Shown here: piece by piece, positions 9,291 to 17,317 of the stretch
Layout of the letters: each line of letters opens with the position of its first letter
How positions within the stretch are numbered: position 1 is the first letter of the stretch
Source of the DNA: Nanosyncoccus sp045603565
Lineage (GTDB): Bacteria; Patescibacteriota; Saccharimonadia; Saccharimonadales; Saccharimonadaceae
NCBI GenBank assembly: GCA_045603565.1
Contig: JAZUML010000007.1
Span: 61,132 to 125,131 of the forward strand
Direction of reading: 5' to 3'
DNA: 64,000 nt
The notes under the pieces: model-generated
Databases searched by the model: none
What the model was told of the DNA's origin: nothing
The model's input: the letters and a program-made list of their open reading frames with translations, nothing else
Translations under genes and position numbers: made by a program

Positions 9291-9680
9291 CTGCAAAAGC
9301 ATTGCCGTCTCAGCATTTGGTAAAGCTGAAATCACAAAATTCACAATCGCAAAGGCTAGAAACGCAATCACCAAACCAATAATTGCATAAAGCACGGTAT
9401 TTTTCGCATCCGTCACTTTCTTTGAGTCACCACCAGAAACCACATATTTAATACCGCCGATAATCAACATAATCACCGCAATAATACCGACAATATAAAG
9501 AATCGTATTAGTCACCTGCTTGAACACGCCAGTGTCACCAAACAAATTAGCCGGACAACCATCACATCTAGCAGCTTCTGCACCTTCCCTCAAAGTCAAT
9601 GCAGACACATCAGCAAAACCAACTGCGGCCACAAAAACTATTAGTAGTAATGGTAGAATAAATGTCAAAATCTTTTTCAT
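9276..9680 (-). CDS. VirB2/TrbC-type pilin-like protein
   Basis: 134 residues from the ATG at 9680. An upstream in-frame ATG would sit across an extended -10 box (TGGTATAAT), so the start six bases after that box is preferred, which implies leaderless mRNA. A signal peptide (MKKILTFILPLLLIVFVAAV) is followed by a two-cysteine loop (CDGCPANLFGDTG) and two hydrophobic helices around GGIKYVVSGGDSKKVTDAKN, the same core as the pilins at 6.5-8 kb but more diverged and on the other strand with its own promoter. It may be a minor or alternative pilin. Confidence 0.85.
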   Translation of the reverse strand: MKKILTFILPLLLIVFVAAVGFADVSALTLREGAEAARCDGCPANLFGDTGVFKQVTNTILYIVGIIAVIMLIIGGIKYVVSGGDSKKVTDAKNTVLYAIIGLVIAFLAFAIVNFVISALPNAETAMLLQSANG

Positions 9681-9737
9681 ACCATTATTATACCACATTT
9701 ACCAAAAAAAGAGAATATATGATAAAATAATTATCAC

Positions 9738-9830
9738 GGAGGGTTACCCAAGTGGCTGAAGGGGACGGTTTGCTAAATCGTTAGTCTGGAGTGATCTGGA
9801 GCGGGAGTTCGAATCTCCCACCCTCCGCCA
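9738..9830 (+). tRNA. tRNA-Ser(GCU)
   Basis: Acceptor stem GGAGGGT pairs with ACCCTCC, followed by discriminator G and an encoded CCA at 9828-9830. The anticodon loop TTGCTAA has anticodon GCT at 9772-9774. The long variable arm and the T-loop GTTCGAATC are typical of class II tRNA-Ser. A TAAAAT box about 10 bases upstream serves as promoter. Confidence 0.97.
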
Positions 9831-9963
9831 GAATAGACACAAAGCCAAGAAAAGCGAAGCTTTTCAAGGTATACGAAAGATAGTAAAAACCTAGAGCTTG
9901 CTCTAGTGTTTTTATTATCTTGAGTAGACCGAAAAAACGAAGTTTTTGGCTTTGCTTATATTC
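9831..9963. repeat. Three-hairpin palindromic element after tRNA-Ser
   Basis: The outer arms 9831-9848 and 9946-9963 are complementary at 14 of 18 positions (CAAAGCCAA / TTGGCTTTG and GAATA / TATTC). Inside are three hairpins: GAAAAGC-GAA-GCTTTTC at 9849-9865; a long one at 9878-9920 with CTAGAGC-TT-GCTCTAG at its tip and an A/T-rich base that can act as a bidirectional terminator; and one at about 9929-9948 with a GAA loop. The whole folds as a cloverleaf-like structure. It contains the terminator for the tRNA; what the rest does is unknown. Confidence 0.65.
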
Positions 9964-10015
9964 TGCGCGCTTTGAGGGTACCGAGATTATTCACCTCCCC
10001 TCCACCAAAACATGT

Positions 10016-10021
10016 TATAAT
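10016..10021 (+). promoter_or_regulatory. Extended -10 box, leaderless start
   Basis: TGTTATAAT ends six bases before the ATG at 10028, which places the expected transcription start at or next to the start codon. Confidence 0.6.
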
Positions 10022-10027
10022 GAACTT

Positions 10028-10495
10028 ATGGCAAAGTCTACTCAAACGGTTTCCTGGGAAGCCGAAGAATATATCACTAGAGAACATAACACAGGATGGT
10101 ACATCGGCTTATTTATAGTCGGCATCGCACTGTGCGTTTTAAGTGTCTTCCTCAAATGGTGGTCATTTATTCCACTAGTCGTTGTAAGTATTATCGCAAT
10201 CCTCGTTTTTAATCTTCGTCCACCCCGCAAAATCAGTTATACCCTAGACGACAAAGGCCTCACCGAAGACAAGCATCTTCACAAATTCGAAGAATTCAAA
10301 GCCTTCGGTATTCTCAAGGAAAACACGCATTATTCAGCCGTTCTAATCCCCAAAAAACGCTTCGGTTTAGGCGTCAAAGTATATTTCCCTGAAGGTAGCG
10401 GCGAGGCTATCGTCGATGCCCTTGGCGCACGACTCCCGATGGAAGAAGTCAAACTAGATTTTCTCGATAAAATTGTTAATTTCTTGCGCATTTAA
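10028..10495 (+). CDS. Hypothetical two-helix membrane protein
   Basis: 155 residues. I chose the ATG at 10028, six bases after TATAAT, over an upstream in-frame start that lies in the palindrome. Two hydrophobic segments at about residues 24-41 and 45-61 (IGLFIVGIALCVLSVFL, FIPLVVVSIIAILVF) precede a cytoplasmic domain beginning RPPRKISYTLDDKGLTEDKH, which resembles the PH-like fold found after paired helices in small bacterial membrane proteins. No catalytic motif is visible and I do not recognise a named family. Confidence 0.75.
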   Translation: MAKSTQTVSWEAEEYITREHNTGWYIGLFIVGIALCVLSVFLKWWSFIPLVVVSIIAILVFNLRPPRKISYTLDDKGLTEDKHLHKFEEFKAFGILKENTHYSAVLIPKKRFGLGVKVYFPEGSGEAIVDALGARLPMEEVKLDFLDKIVNFLRI

Positions 10496-10545
10496 AAAAT
10501 CTATGCTAATATAAACTTAAGTATAATATAAAAGAGGTGGGAATA

Positions 10546-11151
10546 ATGGACCAAAATCAATCTGTAGAATCTGTAGACAACGACGATCTACAAAAAGCAA
10601 TCGATAATATCACAAATAACACTAACGACGATCCTGTTTTTTCTGATCCCGTCGCAGCGCCATCATCGGTGCCAGAAGGCGATACTGGCGAGCTAGGCGA
10701 ACCAGTCGGCCCATTCCCTGCTCCAAAAGTCGACGTGGTCACCCAAGGTCCTGAACCAATGGCTCCATTAGAATCCATGGATATTCCAGAACTCAGCCAA
10801 ATAAATCTAGCCACCCCACCAGTTCCACCAGAACCAGCTATGCCGGAAGAAGCACCTGCTGCTCCAGCTACCCCACCAGCCCCCACTGTTGAAACTCCAG
10901 ATTTAGAGCCAATTCCTCAAGGTCTCAACACCGGCCAAATCAAAAAAGCCGCTTTACGCGATTTGGTCCCACTTCTCGACAAAGTCAACATGAATGCCTC
11001 GCAAAAATTCAAAATCTACCAAGATATCTTCGATGACCTCAAGGATTACACCATCCTAGAGCCAGCCTACAACGCCGCCCGCGAAATCCCAGACGAAGCC
11101 GAGCGCGCTCAGGCTCTCCTCTACCTCGTCGAATCCATCGACAAAATGTAA
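10546..11151 (+). CDS. Hypothetical acidic Pro-rich protein with C-terminal helical domain
   Basis: 201 residues. I chose the ATG at 10546 because AAAGAGGTGG gives it a good binding site; an in-frame GTG at 10537 overlaps that site. Residues ~1-125 are low complexity (Pro, Glu, Ala, for example PPVPPEPAMPEEAPAAPATP) and probably disordered. Residues ~130-200 (GQIKKAALRDLVPLLDKVNM, KIYQDIFDDLKDYTILEPAY) form a compact helical domain. No signal peptide is seen, so it is likely cytoplasmic. Possibly an adaptor; function unknown. A TATAAT box lies at 10522-10527 and a strong terminator follows. Confidence 0.75.
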   Translation: MDQNQSVESVDNDDLQKAIDNITNNTNDDPVFSDPVAAPSSVPEGDTGELGEPVGPFPAPKVDVVTQGPEPMAPLESMDIPELSQINLATPPVPPEPAMPEEAPAAPATPPAPTVETPDLEPIPQGLNTGQIKKAALRDLVPLLDKVNMNASQKFKIYQDIFDDLKDYTILEPAYNAAREIPDEAERAQALLYLVESIDKM

Positions 11152-11171
11152 ACAAATCCTTTCTCATCATT

Positions 11172-11199
11172 AAGCCGCCGACTTCTCGGCGGCTTTTTT
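11172..11199 (+). terminator. Intrinsic terminator
   Basis: The stem AAGCCGCCGA / TCGGCGGCTT with loop CTTC is followed by a T-run. It ends the gene at 10546-11151 and, through the matching A residues, may slow traffic from the surface-protein gene on the other strand. Confidence 0.92.
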
Positions 11200-11245
11200 G
11201 CGAAATATAATAAAAGCTATAGTATTTCACAATTGAACTACAATC

Positions 11246-14200
11246 TTAGTTCGCGATAGTAAATGACCTACCTGAAGGTGGAGTGGCAGTAACTGAAGTG
11301 GTGTTGCCGTATAGATTTGAAGTAGTGTTAGTAATTGGCCCAGAAGCTGTTCCGTTATTAGTTTTTGGAATAGTGACGGACCAGGTGGTGGCATAATAAC
11401 CAGTGGCAGAACCAAACATATCAGCTATATTTGTCACACTAGAAGTATTCCAATTGGAGAGATTTAAAGTAAAAGTTGTAGCATGGCGACCCGTATCAAA
11501 GAACATACCAGACATATTCGTTACACCAGAAGTATCCCAAGAAGATAGATCTAGAGAAAAAGTCGTAGCGTTGTAACCAACCTTATGGAACATTCTGCTC
11601 ATGTTCACTACCCGAGATGTGTTCCAAGAGGAGAGATTGCCAACAGACCAGGTGGTGGCGCTGTAGCCGGCATAAGAAAATACGCCATACATAATTGTTA
11701 CATTGGAAGTATCCCAATTAGAAAGATCACCGATAGACCAAGTAGTGGCATTGTAGCCGGCATGATCGAATAACTCCTCCAAACTTGTCGCACTGGAAGT
11801 ATTCCAGGAAGAGAGATCTCCAATAGACCAGGTGGTGGCATTGTAGCCGGCACAGGAGAACACCTGTTTCATATTTGTCACATTGGAAGTATCCCAATTA
11901 GAAAGATCGCCAATGGACCAGGTAGTAGAACTACCGCCAGCCCAGAAAAACATGCCTTGCATTGTTCTTACTCTAGAAGTATTCCAATTAGAAAGATTAC
12001 CAATAGACCAGTTGGTGGCACTACGGCCAGCAGAGTAGAACATGTTAGACATATCCGTCACATTAGAAGTATTCCAAGAGGAGAGGTTGCCAATAGACCA
12101 GGTAGTGGCGTTGTAGCCGGCAGAGTTGAACATATAAGACATATTTGTTACTTTAGAAGTGTTCCAAGAAGAAAGATCTAGAGTGAAGGAAGAGGCGCTG
12201 TAGCCGGCAGAGGAGAACATGCTACCCATACCTGTTACACTAGAAGTATCCCAATCCGAGAGATCACCAATAGACCAGGTGGTGGCGTTGTAGCCGGCAT
12301 TGGAGAACATGTTACCCATACCTGTTACACTAGAAGTATCCCAATCCGAGAGATCACCAATAGACCAGGTGGTGGCGTTGTAGCCGGCATAGGAGAACAT
12401 GTTACCCATACCTGTTACACTAGAAGTATCCCAAGAGGAGAGGTCTAGAGTGAAGGTGGTGGCGCTGCGGCCGGCATAGGAGAACATGGTGGACATGTCT
12501 GTCACGCTAGAAGTATCCCAAGAAGAAAGATCGCCAACAGACCAAGTGGTGGCTTTTTCGCCGGCAGAAGAGAACATAAATTGCATATTTGCCACACTAG
12601 AAGTATTCCAGGAAGAGAGATCTAAGGTGAAGGTGGTGGCGTTGTAGCCGGCAGAGTAGAACATCTGGCGCATACTTGTCACACTAGAAGTATTCCAGGA
12701 AGAGAGATCTAGAGTGAAGGTGGTGGCGCTGTAGCCGGTATAGTAGAACATATTGAACATGTCTGTCACTTTAGAGGTGTCCCAAGTAGAGATAGTAGAT
12801 AAATTGGATAAGACTCTCATTTGTTGAAAGAAAGTCCTGGAGGTTTTATTCATAATAATATCTGTAGCTTCAGAATAATAGTAAATGGTAGTGTTAGCTG
12901 AATCATACCAAGCATAGATTGGATATGGTGAAGTGCTGTCTGAGATAGTGTTTTCGGTAGCAGGAGTGAAGCCGTTTGGTAGAGAGTTAGAACGAACAAT
13001 TGCAGTAATAGTATTATCCTGAGTGGTAAGGTCAGCTGAGCTATTACCGGCTAGACGTTTTAGTTTTTGGTTTACATTTTGTCCGGTGTCTAAGTAGGCA
13101 CCATCTGACCAAACAGCATAAAGAGTGATAGTATTACCAGTAGCAGTGAGGTTAGTGACTTTTTGTCCGTCACTATAGAATGTTCCAGTACCATCAGCCT
13201 TAGTATTCCAACCAAGGAAAATATAGCCAGTGAGAGCAAAGGTGCTAGTTTTGATATTAGTAGCCTTGTCTCTTACGACAGTTTGATTAGTCATCGTACC
13301 AGTAGCAGAGCCAGAAGTAGCACCTACACTAGATTCATTAGCATTAAATGATATGTAATAGACGTCATCCCAAATTGCATAAAGAGTTAGAGTCTGGTTG
13401 TAATTTACACTGGCTGGAGCAGTGAAGTTGGAACTTGCAGAATATGAAGTACCAGAACCATCTGAAGCTGTGTTCCAGTTTCTAAATTGTTTATTGGTAG
13501 GTGCAGTAAAGCCGTTGCTCTTTAACTTGATAGTTTCTCCTGCGGCTACAGTCTGGCTAGAAGTAGTACCAGTACCACCATTAGCATTGTAGTTAATTGT
13601 TAGATTATTTCTCCAAACAGCATAGAGAGTTTTAGTTTCACTGTTATTGCCTAGGAGTTTCTTTAGTACATCATTGGCAGAAGCATAGTCTGCGGTAGTA
13701 GCTGATTGATCTTCACTCCAACCATAGAAAGTGCGGAGTGTACCAACATTAGGTTCTTTGTATTCGCCAGAAAGGAGTTCTCGCGTACAAACCTGACCTT
13801 CAACTTCATCTCCATTACTATCATAGCCAACAATATCAGCATAATAACCATAGTATTGTCCTGAACCATCTGAATAAAAGGCAAAGGTAGCCGTATCGCC
13901 AGGAATGTCTAGAGTAACCGTAGTAGTAGTGTTGCTACCGCCTACATATGTTGCTAATTGTCCGGCAGACATGTTTCTAGTCACACTGCCAGTATATTCT
14001 CCTTGGAAAACATAAAGATAATCATAACCAGCTTCCGTACCATAAGTAATAGCAGCGTGAAGAGTACTAGCTCCGGGAATCGTAATAACGTCTTTAGTGG
14101 CTAGGTTATTATCATATTTTGTTGTTCCTATTTGTGTACCGTCATCATTAATATTTGAAGTATGAGAGTTTTTATGAATAACGCCCTGTCCGCAACCATT

Positions 14201-15199
14201 ATAATAACCCACCGTATTGCTAGTTGCTCCATTATCAAACTCCAAACCATTACCATTAAAGTTAACTCTCATGGTCTCAGTGCCCTTCCATTGAGCGTAG
14301 AGAGTAATGGTTTCTCCTGAGTTAGCAAGATCGGTGACTTGCTCTTCGTCTGTATAGGCTGTACCAGTACCATCAGCTCTGGTATTCCAGCCATTAAAGG
14401 ACCAGTAGGTATAAGCTGTAGCTGGTATAGTAGTACCAGCTGCATTTTGATAGGATTGACCATAGGCTGGAGCAGTGAATGAATTAGCATTTAGATTAGT
14501 AGGAGTGCTAACAGTAATGTCTTGGTTAGTCATTGTACCAGTACCACCATTGGCGTTGAAGTTTATCGTAAATGCCATACAGCTTTCATCTAATGTCAGT
14601 TGATAGAGTACAGTACCACTATTTGCTAATTTGTATAATCCAGGATTTAGAGTATTTGCTGCTGATACACCATAATAGACTGGAATATCATCATTAATGT
14701 CTGTTTGAGATGCGGTTTGTGATGGAGTCTTGATAAAGGTAGGAGCAGAAGGAAGCGGAAGTGGAGTAAAGACACCTGATTCAGTATTAGCTGTTAAGGA
14801 ATAGCCATATTGATTAGTAGTGTTATTTAGTTGTGCTGTACCATTAACTGGAGTGAAGTATTGTCCTGATGTATTATTAGCACTATTACCGTCTTTATAT
14901 AGGTTTCTATCAGTGACTGATGAAGAGATAGTAAGGTTATAGCCTGCCCTACAGTCTGTGATAACATTGACTGAATCTTGATTAATACTTATACTTTTAT
15001 CTCCTTCTGTATTAGGAGTGACATTAGTAGTGACTGTGCCGGAAGTAGAGAGAGAAGCGGTGTAGGCGGAGACTGGAGAGCTAGTAAAGGTAATATATAA
15101 CACAGAAGAAATAGCTAACAAAACAAAGGCAAAAACAAAATGAGACGCAAAAAGAAATGCGTCAACAATACCATTTTTGTTTAACAAAAATTTTAACAT
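11246..15199 (-). CDS. Large secreted repeat surface protein (InlB-type and DUF285/BspA-like repeats)
   Basis: 1317 residues. A hydrophobic N-terminal segment (about residues 17-45) acts as signal or anchor. A Ser/Thr/Asn-rich domain follows, then four InlB B-type repeats from about residue 205 to 705, each with FNANGGTGTM-like strands, GWNTRADGTGT and an ending TLYAQW/TLYAVW. Within the second lies a beta-rich insert with DYLYVFQGEYTGS and FAFYSDGSGQYYGYYADI resembling a CUB-like domain. After a linker come 16 tandem 29-30 residue DUF285 repeats (pattern WDTSSVTGMGNMF..AGYNATTW). Such repeats form solenoids on adhesins of mycoplasmas and host-associated bacteria. No LPXTG or other wall anchor is seen at the C-terminus. 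Probably an adhesin. Confidence 0.9.
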   Translation of the reverse strand: MLKFLLNKNGIVDAFLFASHFVFAFVLLAISSVLYITFTSSPVSAYTASLSTSGTVTTNVTPNTEGDKSISINQDSVNVITDCRAGYNLTISSSVTDRNLYKDGNSANNTSGQYFTPVNGTAQLNNTTNQYGYSLTANTESGVFTPLPLPSAPTFIKTPSQTASQTDINDDIPVYYGVSAANTLNPGLYKLANSGTVLYQLTLDESCMAFTINFNANGGTGTMTNQDITVSTPTNLNANSFTAPAYGQSYQNAAGTTIPATAYTYWSFNGWNTRADGTGTAYTDEEQVTDLANSGETITLYAQWKGTETMRVNFNGNGLEFDNGATSNTVGYYNGCGQGVIHKNSHTSNINDDGTQIGTTKYDNNLATKDVITIPGASTLHAAITYGTEAGYDYLYVFQGEYTGSVTRNMSAGQLATYVGGSNTTTTVTLDIPGDTATFAFYSDGSGQYYGYYADIVGYDSNGDEVEGQVCTRELLSGEYKEPNVGTLRTFYGWSEDQSATTADYASANDVLKKLLGNNSETKTLYAVWRNNLTINYNANGGTGTTSSQTVAAGETIKLKSNGFTAPTNKQFRNWNTASDGSGTSYSASSNFTAPASVNYNQTLTLYAIWDDVYYISFNANESSVGATSGSATGTMTNQTVVRDKATNIKTSTFALTGYIFLGWNTKADGTGTFYSDGQKVTNLTATGNTITLYAVWSDGAYLDTGQNVNQKLKRLAGNSSADLTTQDNTITAIVRSNSLPNGFTPATENTISDSTSPYPIYAWYDSANTTIYYYSEATDIIMNKTSRTFFQQMRVLSNLSTISTWDTSKVTDMFNMFYYTGYSATTFTLDLSSWNTSSVTSMRQMFYSAGYNATTFTLDLSSWNTSSVANMQFMFSSAGEKATTWSVGDLSSWDTSSVTDMSTMFSYAGRSATTFTLDLSSWDTSSVTGMGNMFSYAGYNATTWSIGDLSDWDTSSVTGMGNMFSNAGYNATTWSIGDLSDWDTSSVTGMGSMFSSAGYSASSFTLDLSSWNTSKVTNMSYMFNSAGYNATTWSIGNLSSWNTSNVTDMSNMFYSAGRSATNWSIGNLSNWNTSRVRTMQGMFFWAGGSSTTWSIGDLSNWDTSNVTNMKQVFSCAGYNATTWSIGDLSSWNTSSATSLEELFDHAGYNATTWSIGDLSNWDTSNVTIMYGVFSYAGYSATTWSVGNLSSWNTSRVVNMSRMFHKVGYNATTFSLDLSSWDTSGVTNMSGMFFDTGRHATTFTLNLSNWNTSSVTNIADMFGSATGYYATTWSVTIPKTNNGTASGPITNTTSNLYGNTTSVTATPPSGRSFTIAN
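11400..12790 (-). repeat. Sixteen tandem 87-90 bp DUF285 repeat units
   Basis: This is the coding part for the 16 DUF285 repeats. Neighbouring units differ by few bases; two consecutive 90-bp units starting at about 12216 and 12306 are almost identical, showing recent unit duplication. Units are of two types, ending either TTFTLDLSSW (29 residues) or TTWSIGDLSSW (30 residues). Such an array is prone to slippage, copy-number change and assembly collapse. Confidence 0.9.
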
Positions 15200-15334
15200 T
15201 AGTTTTGTATTACACCTTTATTTTTAATGTATTATCTTTTTGTTTGTCTCCCAAAAAACTCTACACTCCAAAATAATTGTAGCTTATTTAAGGGAAAAAC
15301 ACAAGTATTTTACCCTAATTTTCCACAAGTTTTT
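15200..15334. other. AT-rich spacer between surface-protein gene and groEL
   Basis: No gene is seen. It must hold the minus-strand promoter of the surface-protein gene and the 3' end of the groESL transcript. A weak AGGG...CCCT stem without a T-run is visible, and one DnaA-box-like TTTTCCACA at 15319-15327. No clear terminator is seen for groEL. Confidence 0.5.
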
Positions 15335-16948
15335 TTAATACATTCCACCCATATCCGGAGCCGCCGGTTTCTCTTCCGGTATCTCACAGATTAGCGCGCC
15401 CATCGTAATCGCCGTAGCCGCAATCGAAGTAGCATTCTTTACTGCTTCTTTTGTCACTTTAGCCGGGTCAATCACACCTGATTTTTTCAAATCAATCAAA
15501 CCTTTTTCTGGCGTCATCACATTCACGCCAAACCCAGGCTTTGCACCCTCTACCTCTGCTAGCAATGCCTGCGCGTTTAACCCTGCATTTTCTGTAATAT
15601 GTATAAACGGAGTCTTCAAAGCATTTTTTACAATCTTTGCGCCATTATCACTATCAGATAGTTTACTGGCCAAATTCACTAGTGTCACACCACCACCGGC
15701 TACAATTCCCTCAGCTAGCGCCGCCTTCGTAGCCGCTACCGCATCATCCACGCGGAATTTCTTCTCATCAATCTCGGTTTCAGTCGCGCCACCCACCTTA
15801 ATTACTGCCACTTTACCAGACAAAGCCGCTGCTCGTTTTTCAAATTCTTCTCTCTCGTAATCAGATTTCGCCATTCCCGCCTGGGCACTGATCAACTTAA
15901 TTCGTTCTTTTACTGCTTTTGCATCACCGGCACCCTTAATAATCGTCGTTTCATCCTTTGTCGCCAACACCTTCGCCGCCGACCCGAGCACCTCTAAGCC
16001 AACTTCTTCAAGCTTCAAACCCTTGTCCGACGAAACCACCGTCGCATCAGTCAAAATCGCAATATCTTCCATAATCTCTTTTCGCCTATCACCAAATGAT
16101 GGGGCCTTGAGGACCAACGAATTAAACACACCCTTCAACTTATTTAGCACCAAAAGACTCAAGGCCTCACCCTCTACTTCTTCGGCAATAATCACCAAAT
16201 CCTTCTTGCCCGCTTGTGCGCACTTCTCGAGTAACGGCAAAATATCGCTCGCCGCCGAAATCTTACGCTCAGTTATCAAGACTAATGGCTTTTTAAACAC
16301 CGCCTCTTGACGATTAACATCAGTTACGAAAAATGGCGAAGAATAACCTTTATCATAACTAAATCCTTCTACAATCTCCTCTTCCATCTCTAGACCTTGA
16401 CCAGCTTCTACTGTCACTACGCCATCCTTACCGATCTTCGAAATCACTTCCGCAATCAATTCACCAATTTTCTCATCACCCGCCGAAATCGTCGCAACTT
16501 CCGCCACTTTCTTTGAATCGCCTTCGATTTTTTCCGATAATTTATCAATCTCTTTTACAATCTCTGCGCCAGCTTTTTCAATTCCGCGCCTAAGCTCCAT
16601 CGGATTAATACCAGCCGCAATCAGCTTATTTGCTTCAGACAATATATTGTATGTCAAAACCGTCACCGTCGTAGTACCATCACCAGCTACCTTATTCAAC
16701 TTTTGCGCAGCAGTCTTAATCAGCTTGGCCCCCACTGCCTCGCCTAGGCCTTCATCTTTGTTTGGCAATTCCACCGCTTCAGCCACCGTTACGCCATCGT
16801 GCGTAATCACAGGTGCGCCATACTCCTTCTCGATAATTACATTTTTCCCTTTTGGACCAAAAGTCACTTTCACCGCATCATATAATTGCTTCGCACCAGA
16901 TAGCACCTTCTCTCTAGCCTCTTCTTCATAAAAAATTTTCTTTGCCAT
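15335..16948 (-). CDS. groEL: Chaperonin GroEL (60 kDa)
   Basis: 537 residues, the normal length. It forms the double-ring ATP-driven folding chamber of the cytoplasm. Hallmarks: MAKKIFYEEEAREKVLSGAK at the start, the nucleotide-binding DGTTTVTVL segment (residues ~87-95), the apical region VEGFSYDKGYSSPFF, GGGVTLVNLA, and a short C-terminal DMGGMY in place of long GGM repeats. It lies 48 bp downstream of groES in one operon, with its own AAGGAGTAAGAA binding site. The operon is under a CIRCE operator. No oddities in the active site were noticed. Confidence 0.98.
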   Translation of the reverse strand: MAKKIFYEEEAREKVLSGAKQLYDAVKVTFGPKGKNVIIEKEYGAPVITHDGVTVAEAVELPNKDEGLGEAVGAKLIKTAAQKLNKVAGDGTTTVTVLTYNILSEANKLIAAGINPMELRRGIEKAGAEIVKEIDKLSEKIEGDSKKVAEVATISAGDEKIGELIAEVISKIGKDGVVTVEAGQGLEMEEEIVEGFSYDKGYSSPFFVTDVNRQEAVFKKPLVLITERKISAASDILPLLEKCAQAGKKDLVIIAEEVEGEALSLLVLNKLKGVFNSLVLKAPSFGDRRKEIMEDIAILTDATVVSSDKGLKLEEVGLEVLGSAAKVLATKDETTIIKGAGDAKAVKERIKLISAQAGMAKSDYEREEFEKRAAALSGKVAVIKVGGATETEIDEKKFRVDDAVAATKAALAEGIVAGGGVTLVNLASKLSDSDNGAKIVKNALKTPFIHITENAGLNAQALLAEVEGAKPGFGVNVMTPEKGLIDLKKSGVIDPAKVTKEAVKNATSIAATAITMGALICEIPEEKPAAPDMGGMY

Positions 16949-16967
16949 TTCTTACTCCTTTATTAAG

Positions 16968-16987
16968 TTTTCCACAGGTTTTCCACA
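16968..16987. promoter_or_regulatory. Two tandem DnaA-box-like 9-mers between groES and groEL
   Basis: TTTTCCACA occurs at 16968-16976 and again at 16979-16987 in the same orientation, 11 bp apart (about one helical turn). The 9-mer is the same one found four times in the dnaA upstream region, and a further copy lies just after groEL. Whether DnaA binds here is not known. Confidence 0.4.
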
Positions 16988-16996
16988 AGCAACTCT

Positions 16997-17251
16997 CTAT
17001 AAAGTCGCCAAAATATCTTCTTCCTTTAGAATAATATAATCTTTATCATCTATCTTGATTTCTGTAGTCGAATACTCCTTATAAACGATCTTCTCACCTT
17101 TTTTCACACCCTTTACTTCTGGCCCCACCGACTCCACTACGGCATAAGCTGGTTTTTCTTTCGCCTCACCTAACAAAATTCCAGATTTCGTTTTTTCAAG
17201 TGGTTTTTCTACTACTGCCACTACTCTATCTTTTAATGGTTTTAATGTCAT
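16997..17251 (-). CDS. groES: Co-chaperonin GroES (10 kDa)
   Basis: 84 residues from the ATG at 17251, chosen because AAAAGGAG lies 8 nt upstream; an in-frame start 36 nt earlier would be in the promoter. It caps the GroEL chamber. Typical features are LKPLKDRVVAVVEKPLEKTK at the start, the mobile loop KTKSGILLGEAKEKP, and KYKEYS-like YKEYSTTEIKIDDKDYIILK with the terminal EEDILATL. Slightly shorter than the usual ~95 residues. First gene of the CIRCE-controlled groESL operon. Confidence 0.97.
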   Translation of the reverse strand: MTLKPLKDRVVAVVEKPLEKTKSGILLGEAKEKPAYAVVESVGPEVKGVKKGEKIVYKEYSTTEIKIDDKDYIILKEEDILATL

Positions 17252-17275
17252 ATCATTAACTCCTTTTCTACCCTC

Positions 17276-17303
17276 ATTATAGCACAATAATTGGCACTGT
17301 AAA
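17276..17303 (-). promoter_or_regulatory. groESL promoter (-35 TTTACA, -10 TATAAT)
   Basis: On the minus strand TTTACA (17303-17298) and TATAAT (17281-17276) are separated by 16 bp. The -35 hexamer overlaps the CIRCE operator, so HrcA binding would block polymerase. Confidence 0.85.
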
Positions 17304-17317
17304 CCCCCGAGTGCTAA
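17291..17317. promoter_or_regulatory. CIRCE operator (HrcA binding site)
   Basis: TTGGCACTG-N9-GAGTGCTAA matches the CIRCE consensus TTAGCACTC-N9-GAGTGCTAA at 16 of 18 arm positions, one arm being perfect. It covers the -35 box of groES. CIRCE is bound by the HrcA repressor, whose gene is not in this window. It overlaps the last 4 bp of the upstream TetR-like gene. Confidence 0.93.

Noticed and set aside
11585..12181. Plus-strand frames with repeated Arg/His/Gly-rich sequence
   Set aside because: They are antisense reflections of the DUF285 repeat array; the repeat in the protein only mirrors the DNA repeat.
11400..12790. CRISPR-like tandem array
   Set aside because: Units are contiguous 87-90 bp coding repeats with no spacers; they encode DUF285 repeats.
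15200..15334. Intrinsic terminator after groEL
   Set aside because: Only a mismatched AGGG/CCCT stem without a T-run is visible, too weak to call.
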